The notes beneath the pieces are model-generated. The model was not told the DNA's origin. It ran no database searches and worked only from the letters and a program-made list of their open reading frames with translations. A stretch of DNA of 64,000 bases. Origin: Rhizobacter sp. OV335 (GTDB taxonomy: Bacteria; Pseudomonadota; Gammaproteobacteria; Burkholderiales; Burkholderiaceae_C). The position numbers were made by a program, and so were the translations under genes. The DNA is taken from the NCBI RefSeq assembly GCF_900142965.1, contig NZ_FRCQ01000009.1, positions 1-64,000 of the forward strand, given 5' to 3'. Position 1 is the stretch's first letter, and every line of letters begins with the position of its first letter. This document shows, piece by piece, positions 48,740-56,484 of this stretch.

Positions 48740-49200
48740 GCAGAAGTCTGGGACTACTGGGACGTGAGCGGACCGATGCCTCCATTGTGATTCTTCGACG
48801 GGCACCACGTAGGGCCCAAGAAGCAGGGCCAGTTCCTGCGCGCGGACCACGCGACCGGCGGCCTCATCTACGCCGTCGGGCGTTGGCAGCTCGTGCCAAC
48901 GAACTGGCCGGACATCGACACCTACCCGTACTCGACGAACAACGCACGCTGGGAAGACAAGGTGCGGGTCAGCCGCACGTTCAAGCCGGTGTGGCTGGCG
49001 GGGCAGCGCTGCGTGATTCCGAACCGGAACTTCTACGAGCCCTGCTATGAAACGGGCTCGCACGTGAGCTGCGGTTCGAGAGCGCCGACGGCGGCCCGCT
49101 CGGCATGGCCGGGTTGTGGAACAGCTGGATCGACAAGACCACCGGCCAGGTCTTCGAGACGTACGCGATGATCACCATCAATGCGGACGATCATCCAACT
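48711..49200 (+). pseudogene. Frameshifted SRAP (YedK/HMCES-like) peptidase-fold gene
   Basis: SRAP proteins sense abasic sites through a catalytic Cys at position 2. Here CNLYTSPTEQ starts at 48714 but its initiating codon is CTG, and the frame closes soon after. A second frame carries HHVGPKKQGQFLRADHATGG and WQLVPTNWPDIDTYPYSTNNAR, then GQRCVIPNRNFYEPCYETG. A third frame from about 49080 carries RFESADGGPLGMAGLWNSW, then ETYAMITINADDHP, where homology ends. The order of the pieces matches the family, so this is one gene broken by an in-frame stop (near 48780), at least two frameshifts, and loss of the C-terminus. Confidence 0.8.
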
Positions 49201-49837
49201 AGTTTTTGGAAGGTTCTCCTGTTGGCCGGGATGCTCTGTTGGCTCTCGTCTAGTTCATCGAGGCGAAAGCGGAGAGGGCGCCCATCTCGCAAGATCACAA
49301 CCGAGACTCAGCGCGAATGGAAGGACGGTGCGAGCCGTCAACAGCAGAAGGGGACGCGGCGGCGTCGCGCCGCAATCGAAGGGCCTCGCCTCTGACGGTG
49401 CCGCGACTTAGAACTCAGCGGCAGGATCAGAAGCGGCGCCACTGAGGTCCTTCGCGAGATCCTCTCTGGACCCGGGGAGGCACACCGTGCCTAACACGAA
49501 GGAGTCCGCGAGGTGCACGGAGCAATCGTAAGTGCCCGGTCGACGCCTACCTCCGTGACGGCAGTTGATACGGGCCCCGCGCCTGATGAGTGGCGTGTGA
49601 GCCTTCAAGCGGGGTCGACGGCACCGGGCGGTGTAGTGACGGGAGAGGGCGGAGCCCAGCAACGGTCTCGCGACTGATGGTGGCCGGGCCGAATGTCCTT
49701 CGGCCAGGAGGTGGCAGCGCTGCGGCGAGGATGACGGGCGGCCGCCACGGGGCAGGAGTATTAGACAACTGTCTAATATTTCGACTGTTCTGAGCCCAAC
49801 GACAAAGGGCACGCATCGCTGCGGGCCCCGTCAATAC
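49201..49837. other. Non-coding stretch with no recognisable gene
   Basis: Open frames exist on both strands but none has a family-like sequence, plausible start or codon use. The only structured item is the palindrome at 49759-49778. Probably debris of the decayed island. Confidence 0.5.
49759..49778. promoter_or_regulatory. 20-bp inverted repeat, possible relic operator
   Basis: TATTAGACA, spacer AC, TGTCTAATA. The AT-rich dyad stands out from the GC-rich surroundings and lies 60 bp from the tRNA-Asn fragment. It resembles a GntR-type (TTGTCTAA-like) operator, or a recombination core; no adjacent gene explains it. Confidence 0.4.
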
Positions 49838-49886
49838 TGGCTCCTCGACCTGGGCTCGAACCAGGGACCTACGGATTAACAGTCCG
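49838..49886 (-). pseudogene. 3' fragment of tRNA-Asn (GTT), likely att-site relic
   Basis: On the minus strand, CGGACTGTTAATCCG (anticodon arm with GTT) is followed by the variable region, T-arm CCTGGTTCGAGCCCAGG and GAGGAGCCA with CCA end, all matching a bacterial tRNA-Asn. The D-arm and 5' acceptor half are absent: upstream sequence does not continue the tRNA. Integrating elements that use a tRNA 3' end leave exactly such a 3' copy at their far end. The full tRNA-Asn gene is not in this window. Confidence 0.8.
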
Positions 49887-50180
49887 ATGGCGTTGCAGTA
49901 CTGACGAAGAATCGAGGGACTCTGGAGGGGCGATCTCAGCTTCGAGCTGATGGCCGCGCTCGGGAGGCTTTTATATCGTTCGTTGCCGCTGGAAAAACTC
50001 GACTGCCAATCTGGAGTGCCAAGATGAAAGTTCGTGGCGTCCATCCCGACTCGCCTCAACGAACCCCAGTGCGGGTAGAGTCCGCAGGAAGACCTGGGAA
50101 CTACGAGGTGAGGCGGCGGCATCGCTCGTTGCCAGAGCGTGGCCCAACAGGCGTACATCGACTCCTCCCCGCGCATGTAG
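49887..50180. other. Stretch without a supportable gene
   Basis: No family-like reading frame on either strand. It lies between the tRNA-Asn fragment and a possible second SRAP scrap. Confidence 0.4.
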
Positions 50181-50310
50181 CGTGCACAGGCACGACATGG
50201 AATATTTCTTTTTCGAGCCCCAGGCGAGGCCGACTGCGAAAGCGCGATGGCCGGCCTTTGGGGCATATGGGCAAGCAAGAAGACTGGTGAGATAGTCTGC
50301 CCTTACAGAT
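50181..50310 (+). pseudogene. Possible C-terminal scrap of a second SRAP gene
   Basis: The frame reads ARHGIFLFRAPGEADCESA, then MAGLWGIWASKKTGEIV. This resembles the SRAP stretch MAGLWNSWIDKTTGQVF seen in the broken gene at 48711-49200 (GLW, W, K, TG in register). Nothing upstream of the stop at 50178 or downstream of about 50300 continues the family. The match is short, so the assignment is tentative. Confidence 0.35.
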
Positions 50311-50382
50311 GTAGCAGTCCCCATCAACTGACGCGAAGAGCCATCCTGAATACGGCGACTCCGTTCGAAAGAAGAGGTCAGC

Positions 50383-51360
50383 GTGAAACTTTCAGTTATA
50401 TCATGGAATATCCGGCACCTCCGCCTTGAGAAAGCGACTGATGAAACTAATCGAAAACACTTCATCAATGGTTTGGCAGACGGGCACATCGTATTTCTAT
50501 ATGAGAACAAGCTAACGAAAAATGAAAACTCTAAACTACGCTCGGCACTAAAAGAAATACTTACGAGTGCGAGAGAAAATCCGCAGCATGTGTACGTGGA
50601 GGGAATTCGGATAGAAGTCGGAACAAACGAGCTTGTTCATGTGGTCTACACAGCCGTGCGGCCGACGGGAGAAAATTCCGATTTCGGCCCTGGCAAAGAG
50701 ATAAGAATTGCCGTGAACCCGAACAATAACTGGGATGCCAAGCTGAGAAGCAGCGGTTGGAAAGCACTGCAAGATTTTCGTTCGGACACCGTAATCTCTA
50801 ATATATCGTCGGAGAAGTTGGGGCTCGGGCACGGCTACAGAATTCCGGCCGTCGTAGATGTAAAAATCATCAAGCCCGATAGGTCGGAAAGGACCCTCAC
50901 GATTGCCGGGTGGCATGCCCCAGGTCCATCAATGGCTACGGCACCAACTCTTTTCAACGCATACGCTGAAGTACTGAGGAATGTTGATCTATTTGTTGGC
51001 GATTTTAACTACAATCCCGATACAAGGTATTCCCCAGCAGAGTGTGTCGGGGAAGTGCTGTTGCACAAAATATCCGGCTCTACCACTATACGCGATGACG
51101 GCTCACCTGTGCAGCACACACAGGGACCTGATTTAGTTTATAGAAATCAAAAAACAACGACCACACTTGCGGGAAAAGAAGAGAAAAGAGTATTCCACTT
51201 CGGCAAAAAAAAGGGCGTGAGAAATAAGCCTTTAAAAGTTTATGTCAATAGGATATGCATCGGCAATGCAGAGATCAGAGAAGGAGACGTAGACCTAGGT
51301 GAAGAACTATTCCGTCTATCCGATCATAGGCCCGTCATAGTTACTTTACGACGTCTATAG
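50383..51360 (+). CDS. Endonuclease/exonuclease/phosphatase (DNase I-fold) family protein, AT-rich
   Basis: 325 aa from GTG 50383. All catalytic motifs of the EEP fold are present in order: N9 in ISWNI, E41 in FLYENK, H178 in AGWHAPG, D207 and N209 in VGDFNYNP, and D314-H315 in LSDHRPV. This is therefore probably an active phosphodiesterase or phosphatase. No signal peptide or extra domain is visible. The base composition is strikingly AT-richer than everything around it (many AAA, ATA and TTT codons), indicating recent transfer, and it lies inside tRNA/integrase debris. Family substrates range from DNA and RNA to phosphoinositides and lipids; the true one is unknown. It could be a defence, toxin or repair nuclease, which is speculation. 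Confidence 0.75.
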   Translation: MKLSVISWNIRHLRLEKATDETNRKHFINGLADGHIVFLYENKLTKNENSKLRSALKEILTSARENPQHVYVEGIRIEVGTNELVHVVYTAVRPTGENSDFGPGKEIRIAVNPNNNWDAKLRSSGWKALQDFRSDTVISNISSEKLGLGHGYRIPAVVDVKIIKPDRSERTLTIAGWHAPGPSMATAPTLFNAYAEVLRNVDLFVGDFNYNPDTRYSPAECVGEVLLHKISGSTTIRDDGSPVQHTQGPDLVYRNQKTTTTLAGKEEKRVFHFGKKKGVRNKPLKVYVNRICIGNAEIREGDVDLGEELFRLSDHRPVIVTLRRL

Positions 51361-52120
51361 CGCATTCTCCGCTCGAGGCGGCGATCAGTTCGCTGAGCGC
51401 TGCTACCTCCGGGTTTCTTTGCTGGGCGGTCTCAAGTCTGAAGTGCAACAACCGCCCGCATCAATGCGTGGTTGAGAATTGACATTGAGAGTCTGCGTTG
51501 TGTATGGTGGCGAATACCCCAATTGGCGAATCCCAGTTGTACGACGGGAGAGGTGCGAACCGTGGCAACGATGCACCAACGCTGCCAGTCGGCGTCATCG
51601 TTGAAGCAAAGTTGATAGCGTTGCTGCAAGTGCTTGATTTATTATGGGTGCGGGCGATTGCAAATCCGTTGAGCCGAGTGAGCGGTCGACCCGCCACTGC
51701 AGAACTGCGCTGGGCCGAGCGACTGGTTCGCGCCAGGTGCGGGCCTTCAATCTCGTTCGGCGACTGGCTCAGATCGACCCAAAGCAGTCGGTGTTCCAAC
51801 CCAGAAGCGGCCGTTCGTGAGAGCAACCAGCCGATCCGTTGCCGACCTGAACCACTGCGGGACTGAACGCTGACATCGGGGGCGTCACGGCCCGTCACCC
51901 GCGATGCCGATTTATGCCTGCTCCCGCGACCTGCCCGCCGCCGCTGCGCGCGGTGAAGCCATGCACTGTCGATAGATCTGCGACGGCCTACGGGATCTCC
52001 GGGCTCCTGCTCGCCAATGACGGTCGCATCCCGGCATCAGTTAAATCTTGTGCCGCCATCAAGTACGGCCTATAAGAGGCGCACAGAACGCCACCGCCAG
52101 GCGCCAAGGGAGAAGGACAC
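51361..52120. other. 760-bp stretch with no supportable gene
   Basis: Open frames of 120-145 codons occur on both strands (51498-51866 plus, 51461-51898 minus) but have no recognisable family and no convincing start. GC content rises again after about 51650. The sequence just before 52121 contains AAGGGAGAAGGACAC, the ribosome-binding site of the next gene. Confidence 0.5.
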
Positions 52121-53665
52121 GTGGACTCAACCCGAATTCTCGTCGTAGAACCCGAGAGAGGTGTCGCTGCAGACCTGGGGCGACGCCTGCAGCGGATGGG
52201 CCATACGGTTGCGGCAACCGCATCTGAAGGCGAAGCGGCGCTGGACGCGGCGTTGCGATCGCTGCCGGATCTGGTGATCATCAACGGGCAACCCGAGGGC
52301 CCATTGACCATCGAGGAGACTGCGCGACGCCTGCGCAAGACGCGCAACATACCCGTGATCCTGGTGACCGACGATGACTCCCCCACGGTGCCGAGCGCCC
52401 GCGGTCCCGAGCCCTTCGGCCAGATTCTGAAGACGTTCAACGATCGCGAGTTGCACTCCGCCATCGAGTTCGCGCTCTACCGACATCGCAACGATGCGAA
52501 GCTGCGCAAGGTGGAGCGATGGATGTCCTCTACGCTGTCCAGCCTGGGCGACGCGGTCATCGCCACCGACAGGCACGGCATTGTCACGCTCATCAACCCA
52601 TTGGCGCAGCGGCTGACAGGGTGGACGGAACGAGAGGCCATCGGCCGGCAGTTCATCGACGTGTTTTGTGTGATCGACGGCGAAAGCCGCGAGCCCATTC
52701 TCGATCTCATAGAGCGGGCTTCGCTGCAGGGCTTCAGCATCGGCATGGACGAGAACGTGTTCCTGCAATCGCGCAAGGGGGAAGAGCTTTTGATCGATGA
52801 CAGCATTGCCCCCATCCGCAACGACGCCAATGAGGTGACGGGCGTTGTGATCGTTTTCCGCGACGGTACCGAGCGCAGGCTCGCCGATCAGGCGATCGAG
52901 ATGCTCAACCAGCAGCTGGAACATCGCGTCCTCGAACGTACGGCGGAACTGGAAGCCGCCAACGAGGCGCTGGCGGCATTTTCCGGTTCAGTGTCACATG
53001 ATCTACGGGCACCGCTGCGTGCGGTCAGCGGCTTCAGCACCATGCTTTGTGAACGCTACGCCCATGTGCTGGACGTCGAGGGCAAGCGCTTTTTGGAGCT
53101 CATTCAGAGCAAGAGCTTGCAGATGACGCGGATGATTGATGACTTCATCCGGCTGGCGGGCCTGCGGCAGGGGCCGCTCAAGGTGACACCGCTGGACAGC
53201 AACGCGATGCTGCGTCAGGTGGTGGCCGGGCTGGCCGAGGAAGACACCGCTGCTGGATGCATCGTCGTCGAAGCCTTGCCCGATCTGGAGGGTGACGAGG
53301 GGCTCATCCAGCAGCTATGGGTCAATCTGTTGGGCAACGCCCTCAAATTCACGTCGAAAGTAGAGCACCCCGAGATCCGGGTCAGCGCCGACGAGGCCGA
53401 CGGCATGGTCAATTTCAAAGTTGCGGATAACGGGGCTGGTTTCGACATGGCCTTCGCCGGGCGCATGTTCACGCCGTTTCAGCGCATGCACCTTGAGCGT
53501 GATTTCGTAGGGCATGGCATCGGCTTGGCCACTGTGGCGGCGGTAGTCGACCGACACGGTGGGCGCGTCCATGCCGAAGGCAAGGTTGGGGAAGGCGCGA
53601 CGTTCCACTTCTCGCTACCCAAACAGCACCGGAGTCCTGCTGCAAGTGCCTCCCCCTTGAATTGA
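52121..53665 (+). CDS. PAS sensor histidine kinase with degenerate receiver domain
   Basis: 514 aa from GTG 52121. Residues 1-120 resemble a CheY-like receiver (RILVVEPERGVAADLGRRLQRMGHTV...), but the phospho-acceptor position is Asn55 (PDLVIINGQPEG) instead of Asp, and the first acidic-pair position is a proline (EPE). A PAS domain follows (about 135-265: LSSLGDAVIATDRHGIVTLINPLAQRLTGWT). Then come a coiled coil, the H-box with His293 (SVSHDLRAPLRAVSGFS), and a HATPase domain (NLLGNALKFTS; DNGAGFDMAF; GHGIGLATVAAVVDRHGG). There is no transmembrane segment, so it is a soluble kinase, possibly phytochrome-kinase-like. No partner regulator is adjacent. Confidence 0.88.
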   Translation: MDSTRILVVEPERGVAADLGRRLQRMGHTVAATASEGEAALDAALRSLPDLVIINGQPEGPLTIEETARRLRKTRNIPVILVTDDDSPTVPSARGPEPFGQILKTFNDRELHSAIEFALYRHRNDAKLRKVERWMSSTLSSLGDAVIATDRHGIVTLINPLAQRLTGWTEREAIGRQFIDVFCVIDGESREPILDLIERASLQGFSIGMDENVFLQSRKGEELLIDDSIAPIRNDANEVTGVVIVFRDGTERRLADQAIEMLNQQLEHRVLERTAELEAANEALAAFSGSVSHDLRAPLRAVSGFSTMLCERYAHVLDVEGKRFLELIQSKSLQMTRMIDDFIRLAGLRQGPLKVTPLDSNAMLRQVVAGLAEEDTAAGCIVVEALPDLEGDEGLIQQLWVNLLGNALKFTSKVEHPEIRVSADEADGMVNFKVADNGAGFDMAFAGRMFTPFQRMHLERDFVGHGIGLATVAAVVDRHGGRVHAEGKVGEGATFHFSLPKQHRSPAASASPLN

Positions 53666-53816
53666 ATCGACGGGACCAGCGTTTGTCGGGCTCATCTCTA
53701 CTGCAACGTGCCTGACGCGCTCAACATCCGAGCCGTTTGCGCCATTTGCTCGAGGGTATCGGCCAGCGTACCAGTAGCTTCTGCGGTGAACGAGTACTGC
53801 AAGGTTAAGGGTCCAT

Positions 53817-53848
53817 ACCTTTGCTCGCGCATCAGAGGGCGCGATGAC
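53817..53848 (+). repeat. Direct repeat copy 1 (32 bp exact)
   Basis: Identical for 32 bases to 54922-54953 and similar for a further 16 or so. In the second copy it lies inside a small gene, where it encodes FARASEGAM; here the same frame is open for only a few more codons. It marks a fragmentary duplicate of that gene adjoining the cut end of the AraC fragment. Confidence 0.75.
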
Positions 53849-53857
53849 TATTGCTCG

Positions 53858-54145
53858 ACAGATGACGAGCGGCCGGGCGTGCGTGGTGGGCGCGTCGGCA
53901 ATCGCGTGGCCCGTGCCTCGCGGCAGCAGTGCCACGTCGCCCGGGCCGATCCGGAAGGGCTCATGCGACGGCAGCCTCAGCCAGCACTCGCCGTCGACCA
54001 CGAAGTGGAAACACACGCCGTCCTGACGCGGGATCTGGATGCCCCACGGCGCTGTCATGTCGGTGCGGCAGTACGACGCGCGCACCAGCCGCAGATCCTG
54101 AAGAACGGGGCTCAGCAGATCGAGGTCGGGTTGGAAGGCGCTCAT
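53858..54145 (-). pseudogene. N-terminal cupin fragment of an AraC-type regulator
   Basis: About 96 residues from ATG 54145 read like the N-terminal cupin of AraC regulators (ASYCRTDMTAPWGIQIPRQDGVCFHFVVDGECWLRLP, then RIGPGDVALLPRGTGHAI). Near 53858 homology stops at the border of the direct-repeat fragment, and the HTH domains are absent. The open frame continues to 53615 through unrelated sequence. The gene is therefore broken. It lies 21 bp downstream of a DUF1579-like fragment, as if the two once formed an operon. Confidence 0.65.
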
Positions 54146-54166
54146 GGCTGCGGGGTTTGCCTCGGG

Positions 54167-54400
54167 TCACGGCCCGGTTCGCGTGTAGACCGCGCGGGTG
54201 GCGAGCGCCTCCCCCTTTCCTGGTGACGTGAAGTAGAGCTCGATGACGTGGCGGTCCGGGCCTTCGATGCGTATCAGCGTGCGCATCGGGATCGTCTTGC
54301 CGACGAAGGCTTCACCCGCGACGCCTTGGTCGACGAAGGTGCCGAACAGGTCAATGCGTGTCTGCGGCCCCGATCCGGTGCTGCTGGCGTAACGCATCAT
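54167..54400 (-). pseudogene. C-terminal fragment of a DUF1579-like protein
   Basis: 77 codons from ATG 54400 read RTLIRIEGPDRHVIELYFTSPGKGEALATRAVYTRTGP, similar to the last beta-strands of DUF1579 proteins (xxYxTGPDGKExxxxxIxYTR). The N-terminal half of the domain is not found upstream. The identification is modest because the preserved part is short. Confidence 0.45.
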
Positions 54401-54722
54401 CCCGGCGTTCGTTTCGTCGATCGCGACGTGTCAGCTGCCCGCCAGAGGCGCGAGCGTGGCGTGGCCTGGGCCCGGCAATCCGCGGCGCACCCATGCCGGC
54501 AAGTCGGCGGACGCCGCGACGGACGGCGTGATGGCGTTCTCCTTGTCCTGGGCGTGCGCGCCTCCGAGCGCCACGCCGAGCTGCCCAGGCTGCCTCGGAC
54601 AGCGCCCTGGCCTACAAGGAGACAGCGCGTTGCCGACTAGGCATCACAGCGTACCGCTGACACCGGAATCTGGCGCCGAAGCGCACCCTGGAGGCCACGG
54701 AGCATGATTTCAGGGGGTCAAC
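54401..54722. other. 322-bp stretch without a recognisable gene
   Basis: No reading frame on either strand looks like a known protein or has both start and ribosome-binding signals. It separates the gene fragments from the small gene at 54723. Confidence 0.45.
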
Positions 54723-55013
54723 ATGCCAAACCAACGGCACAGCCACTATCGCGGGTGCGCCATTACCACGCGCTGGACAGAGGTCACACCTCGACCGGAA
54801 TGGGCGGAGCGAGACGCCGTGCTTCACGGGTCGGCGAAGCGATTCACAGCCAGTTTTTCAGTCGAAGCGAGCGTCGCTTGCGATGAGTCGTGGCAACAGT
54901 TCCCGACGGCGGAGTTCGACACCTTTGCTCGCGCATCAGAGGGCGCGATGACCATGGCTCGCCAGATGATCGACGCGAAGCTCTTCGAACGGTCCAACAC
55001 CGTACGGCGATGA
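54723..55013 (+). CDS. Conserved-looking hypothetical small protein
   Basis: 96 aa with ATG 54723 preceded by AGGGGGT 5 bases upstream. The layout (HYRGCAITTRWTEVTPRP...FTASFSVEAS...EFDTFARASEGAMTMARQMID) suggests a beta-sheet half and a C-terminal helix, as in small proteins of Burkholderiales with an N-terminal YRG motif. Function unknown. Its 3' part is duplicated at 53817. Confidence 0.5.
   Translation: MPNQRHSHYRGCAITTRWTEVTPRPEWAERDAVLHGSAKRFTASFSVEASVACDESWQQFPTAEFDTFARASEGAMTMARQMIDAKLFERSNTVRR
54922..54953 (+). repeat. Direct repeat copy 2 (32 bp exact)
   Basis: Second copy of the repeat at 53817-53848, here inside the small gene at 54723-55013. About 1.1 kb separates the copies. 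Confidence 0.75.
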
Positions 55014-55080
55014 GCTGTCGGAGCAGGGTGGTCGAAGCCACGAGCCCTGGGCCCTGTCGAGCCAGTCCTCGAAGGCGTTG

Positions 55081-56442
55081 TCAGAAGCGGAATTGCGCAG
55101 ACACCGCGACGATGTCGCTGCTCAGCTTGTACGAGCCTTGCAGCCTGCTGGCGCTGGACGACGTCAGGTTCACGCTCGTGTCCTTGATGAACAGGTGCGT
55201 GTAGCCGACGCTGTAGGTCAGCGGCTTGCTCACTTGCCACGTCGCCCCGAGGGACAGCCACCTTCGGCTGACGTCAGGGACGCGGACGTCGCGCACCGCA
55301 TCGGTGACGGGGGTTTGGTCATAGGCGACGCCGCCCCGGAAGGTCCAGCTGTCGTTGGCCCGGTATTCCGTGCCGATCGAGTAGAACGACGTGTTCCGGT
55401 AGCCGAAGTGCAGCGTCTCGTCGGGCAGGTTGGAGGCGAAGTCCAGCACCACGCTGCCGAACTTTTCCCATGACGTGCGCGAGTAGTCCGCCATCACCGT
55501 CCACTGGTCGTCGAGTCGCTGGCTGACACTGAGCGTCCAGGACGACGGCATCGTCAGCTCGGTGCTCGCGGTCGTGCTCACGAAGGTATTGGGCCTGGCC
55601 GCGGACAGCACGGCGTTGGCGGCCGTCGGGATCGAGAAGTCGACCTGGGCGCTCTTCGGCTTGTGCTTGACCTCCGAGCGGTAGGCCAATCCGATCGTCG
55701 TCCCCTCAGCCGGGCGCAGCAGGGCGCCGAGCGTGTAGCCGACCGCGGTGTCGTGACCGTCGATGTCGATGTATCCGTCTGCGCTTGCCGGAGAGAAGCC
55801 GGGGACGCTGGAGCCGGCCAGCAGGGCACCGAAGTCGATCGCGTCGCGCAACTTCACCTCCATGCGCTCGGCGAACACCGAGGCACCGAGTGACAGGACC
55901 TCGTTCACTGTGTAAGACCCTGCCACGCCGGCGTCGATGGCCTTGAGCTCTGTTCTCACGCCTTGGTAGCGGCCGACCCAGCCATCGTCGTAGTCGGTCT
56001 TGAAGCCGAACGGTGCCGTGATGGAAAAGCCCAGGTGGATTCGATCCGTCACAGGCGTGTGGAAGTACAACGACGGCACCGCGGCGGTGTCGCCGGCGTT
56101 GCCGCCTTGCCCGCCGGACAGCGGGCGGCCCAGCGCGTCTGTGCCCGTGCCGTCGAACTTGACGGAGTAGTCGATCACCGCGATGTCGGCCTGGATCAAC
56201 CGGCCGTTCAGCAGTGTCATGGCGGCGGGGTTGTTCGCGATCACGGTGGCGTCTGCGCCTTCGCTGATGGAGCCCGCGAAGGCGCGCCCCTGGCCGGTGG
56301 CGCTCTGCTCCTTGAGCTGGAAGGCAGCCGCATTGGCCGTGCCGACGCAGGCGAGGCTGGCCGCGATGGCGAGCAGCGTCTGATGTCGTACCTTGATGGA
56401 GTTCATGGGGGTGTCGGCCTCGGGGTGGTGTCGTGTGTTCAT
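55081..56442 (-). CDS. OmpP1/FadL-family outer-membrane transporter
   Basis: 453 aa. A signal peptide (LLAIAASLACVGTANA) is followed by the FadL N-terminal plug region (AAFQLKEQSATGQGRAFAGSISEGADATVIANNPAAMTLL) and a 14-strand barrel ending in the terminal aromatic residue (VSAQFRF). FadL-family proteins admit hydrophobic compounds such as long-chain fatty acids or aromatic hydrocarbons. ATG 56442 has AAGGA 8 bases upstream, adding 12 residues before the signal; ATG 56406 gives a more usual signal peptide. It is the last gene of the RND-SDR operon. Confidence 0.93.
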   Translation of the reverse strand: MNTRHHPEADTPMNSIKVRHQTLLAIAASLACVGTANAAAFQLKEQSATGQGRAFAGSISEGADATVIANNPAAMTLLNGRLIQADIAVIDYSVKFDGTGTDALGRPLSGGQGGNAGDTAAVPSLYFHTPVTDRIHLGFSITAPFGFKTDYDDGWVGRYQGVRTELKAIDAGVAGSYTVNEVLSLGASVFAERMEVKLRDAIDFGALLAGSSVPGFSPASADGYIDIDGHDTAVGYTLGALLRPAEGTTIGLAYRSEVKHKPKSAQVDFSIPTAANAVLSAARPNTFVSTTASTELTMPSSWTLSVSQRLDDQWTVMADYSRTSWEKFGSVVLDFASNLPDETLHFGYRNTSFYSIGTEYRANDSWTFRGGVAYDQTPVTDAVRDVRVPDVSRRWLSLGATWQVSKPLTYSVGYTHLFIKDTSVNLTSSSASRLQGSYKLSSDIVAVSAQFRF

Positions 56443-56484
56443 CTGATGTTTCCTTGCGCGTCGGCGAACGAAGGTGGGGCCGAC

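Noticed and set aside
49547..50278. 243-codon minus-strand frame through the tRNA-Asn fragment
   Set aside because: It translates the tRNA remnant and mixed debris; no family-like segment or start signal.
51461..51898. Minus-strand frame of 145 codons
   Set aside because: No recognisable family and a competing frame on the other strand covers the same bases; neither shows a convincing start.
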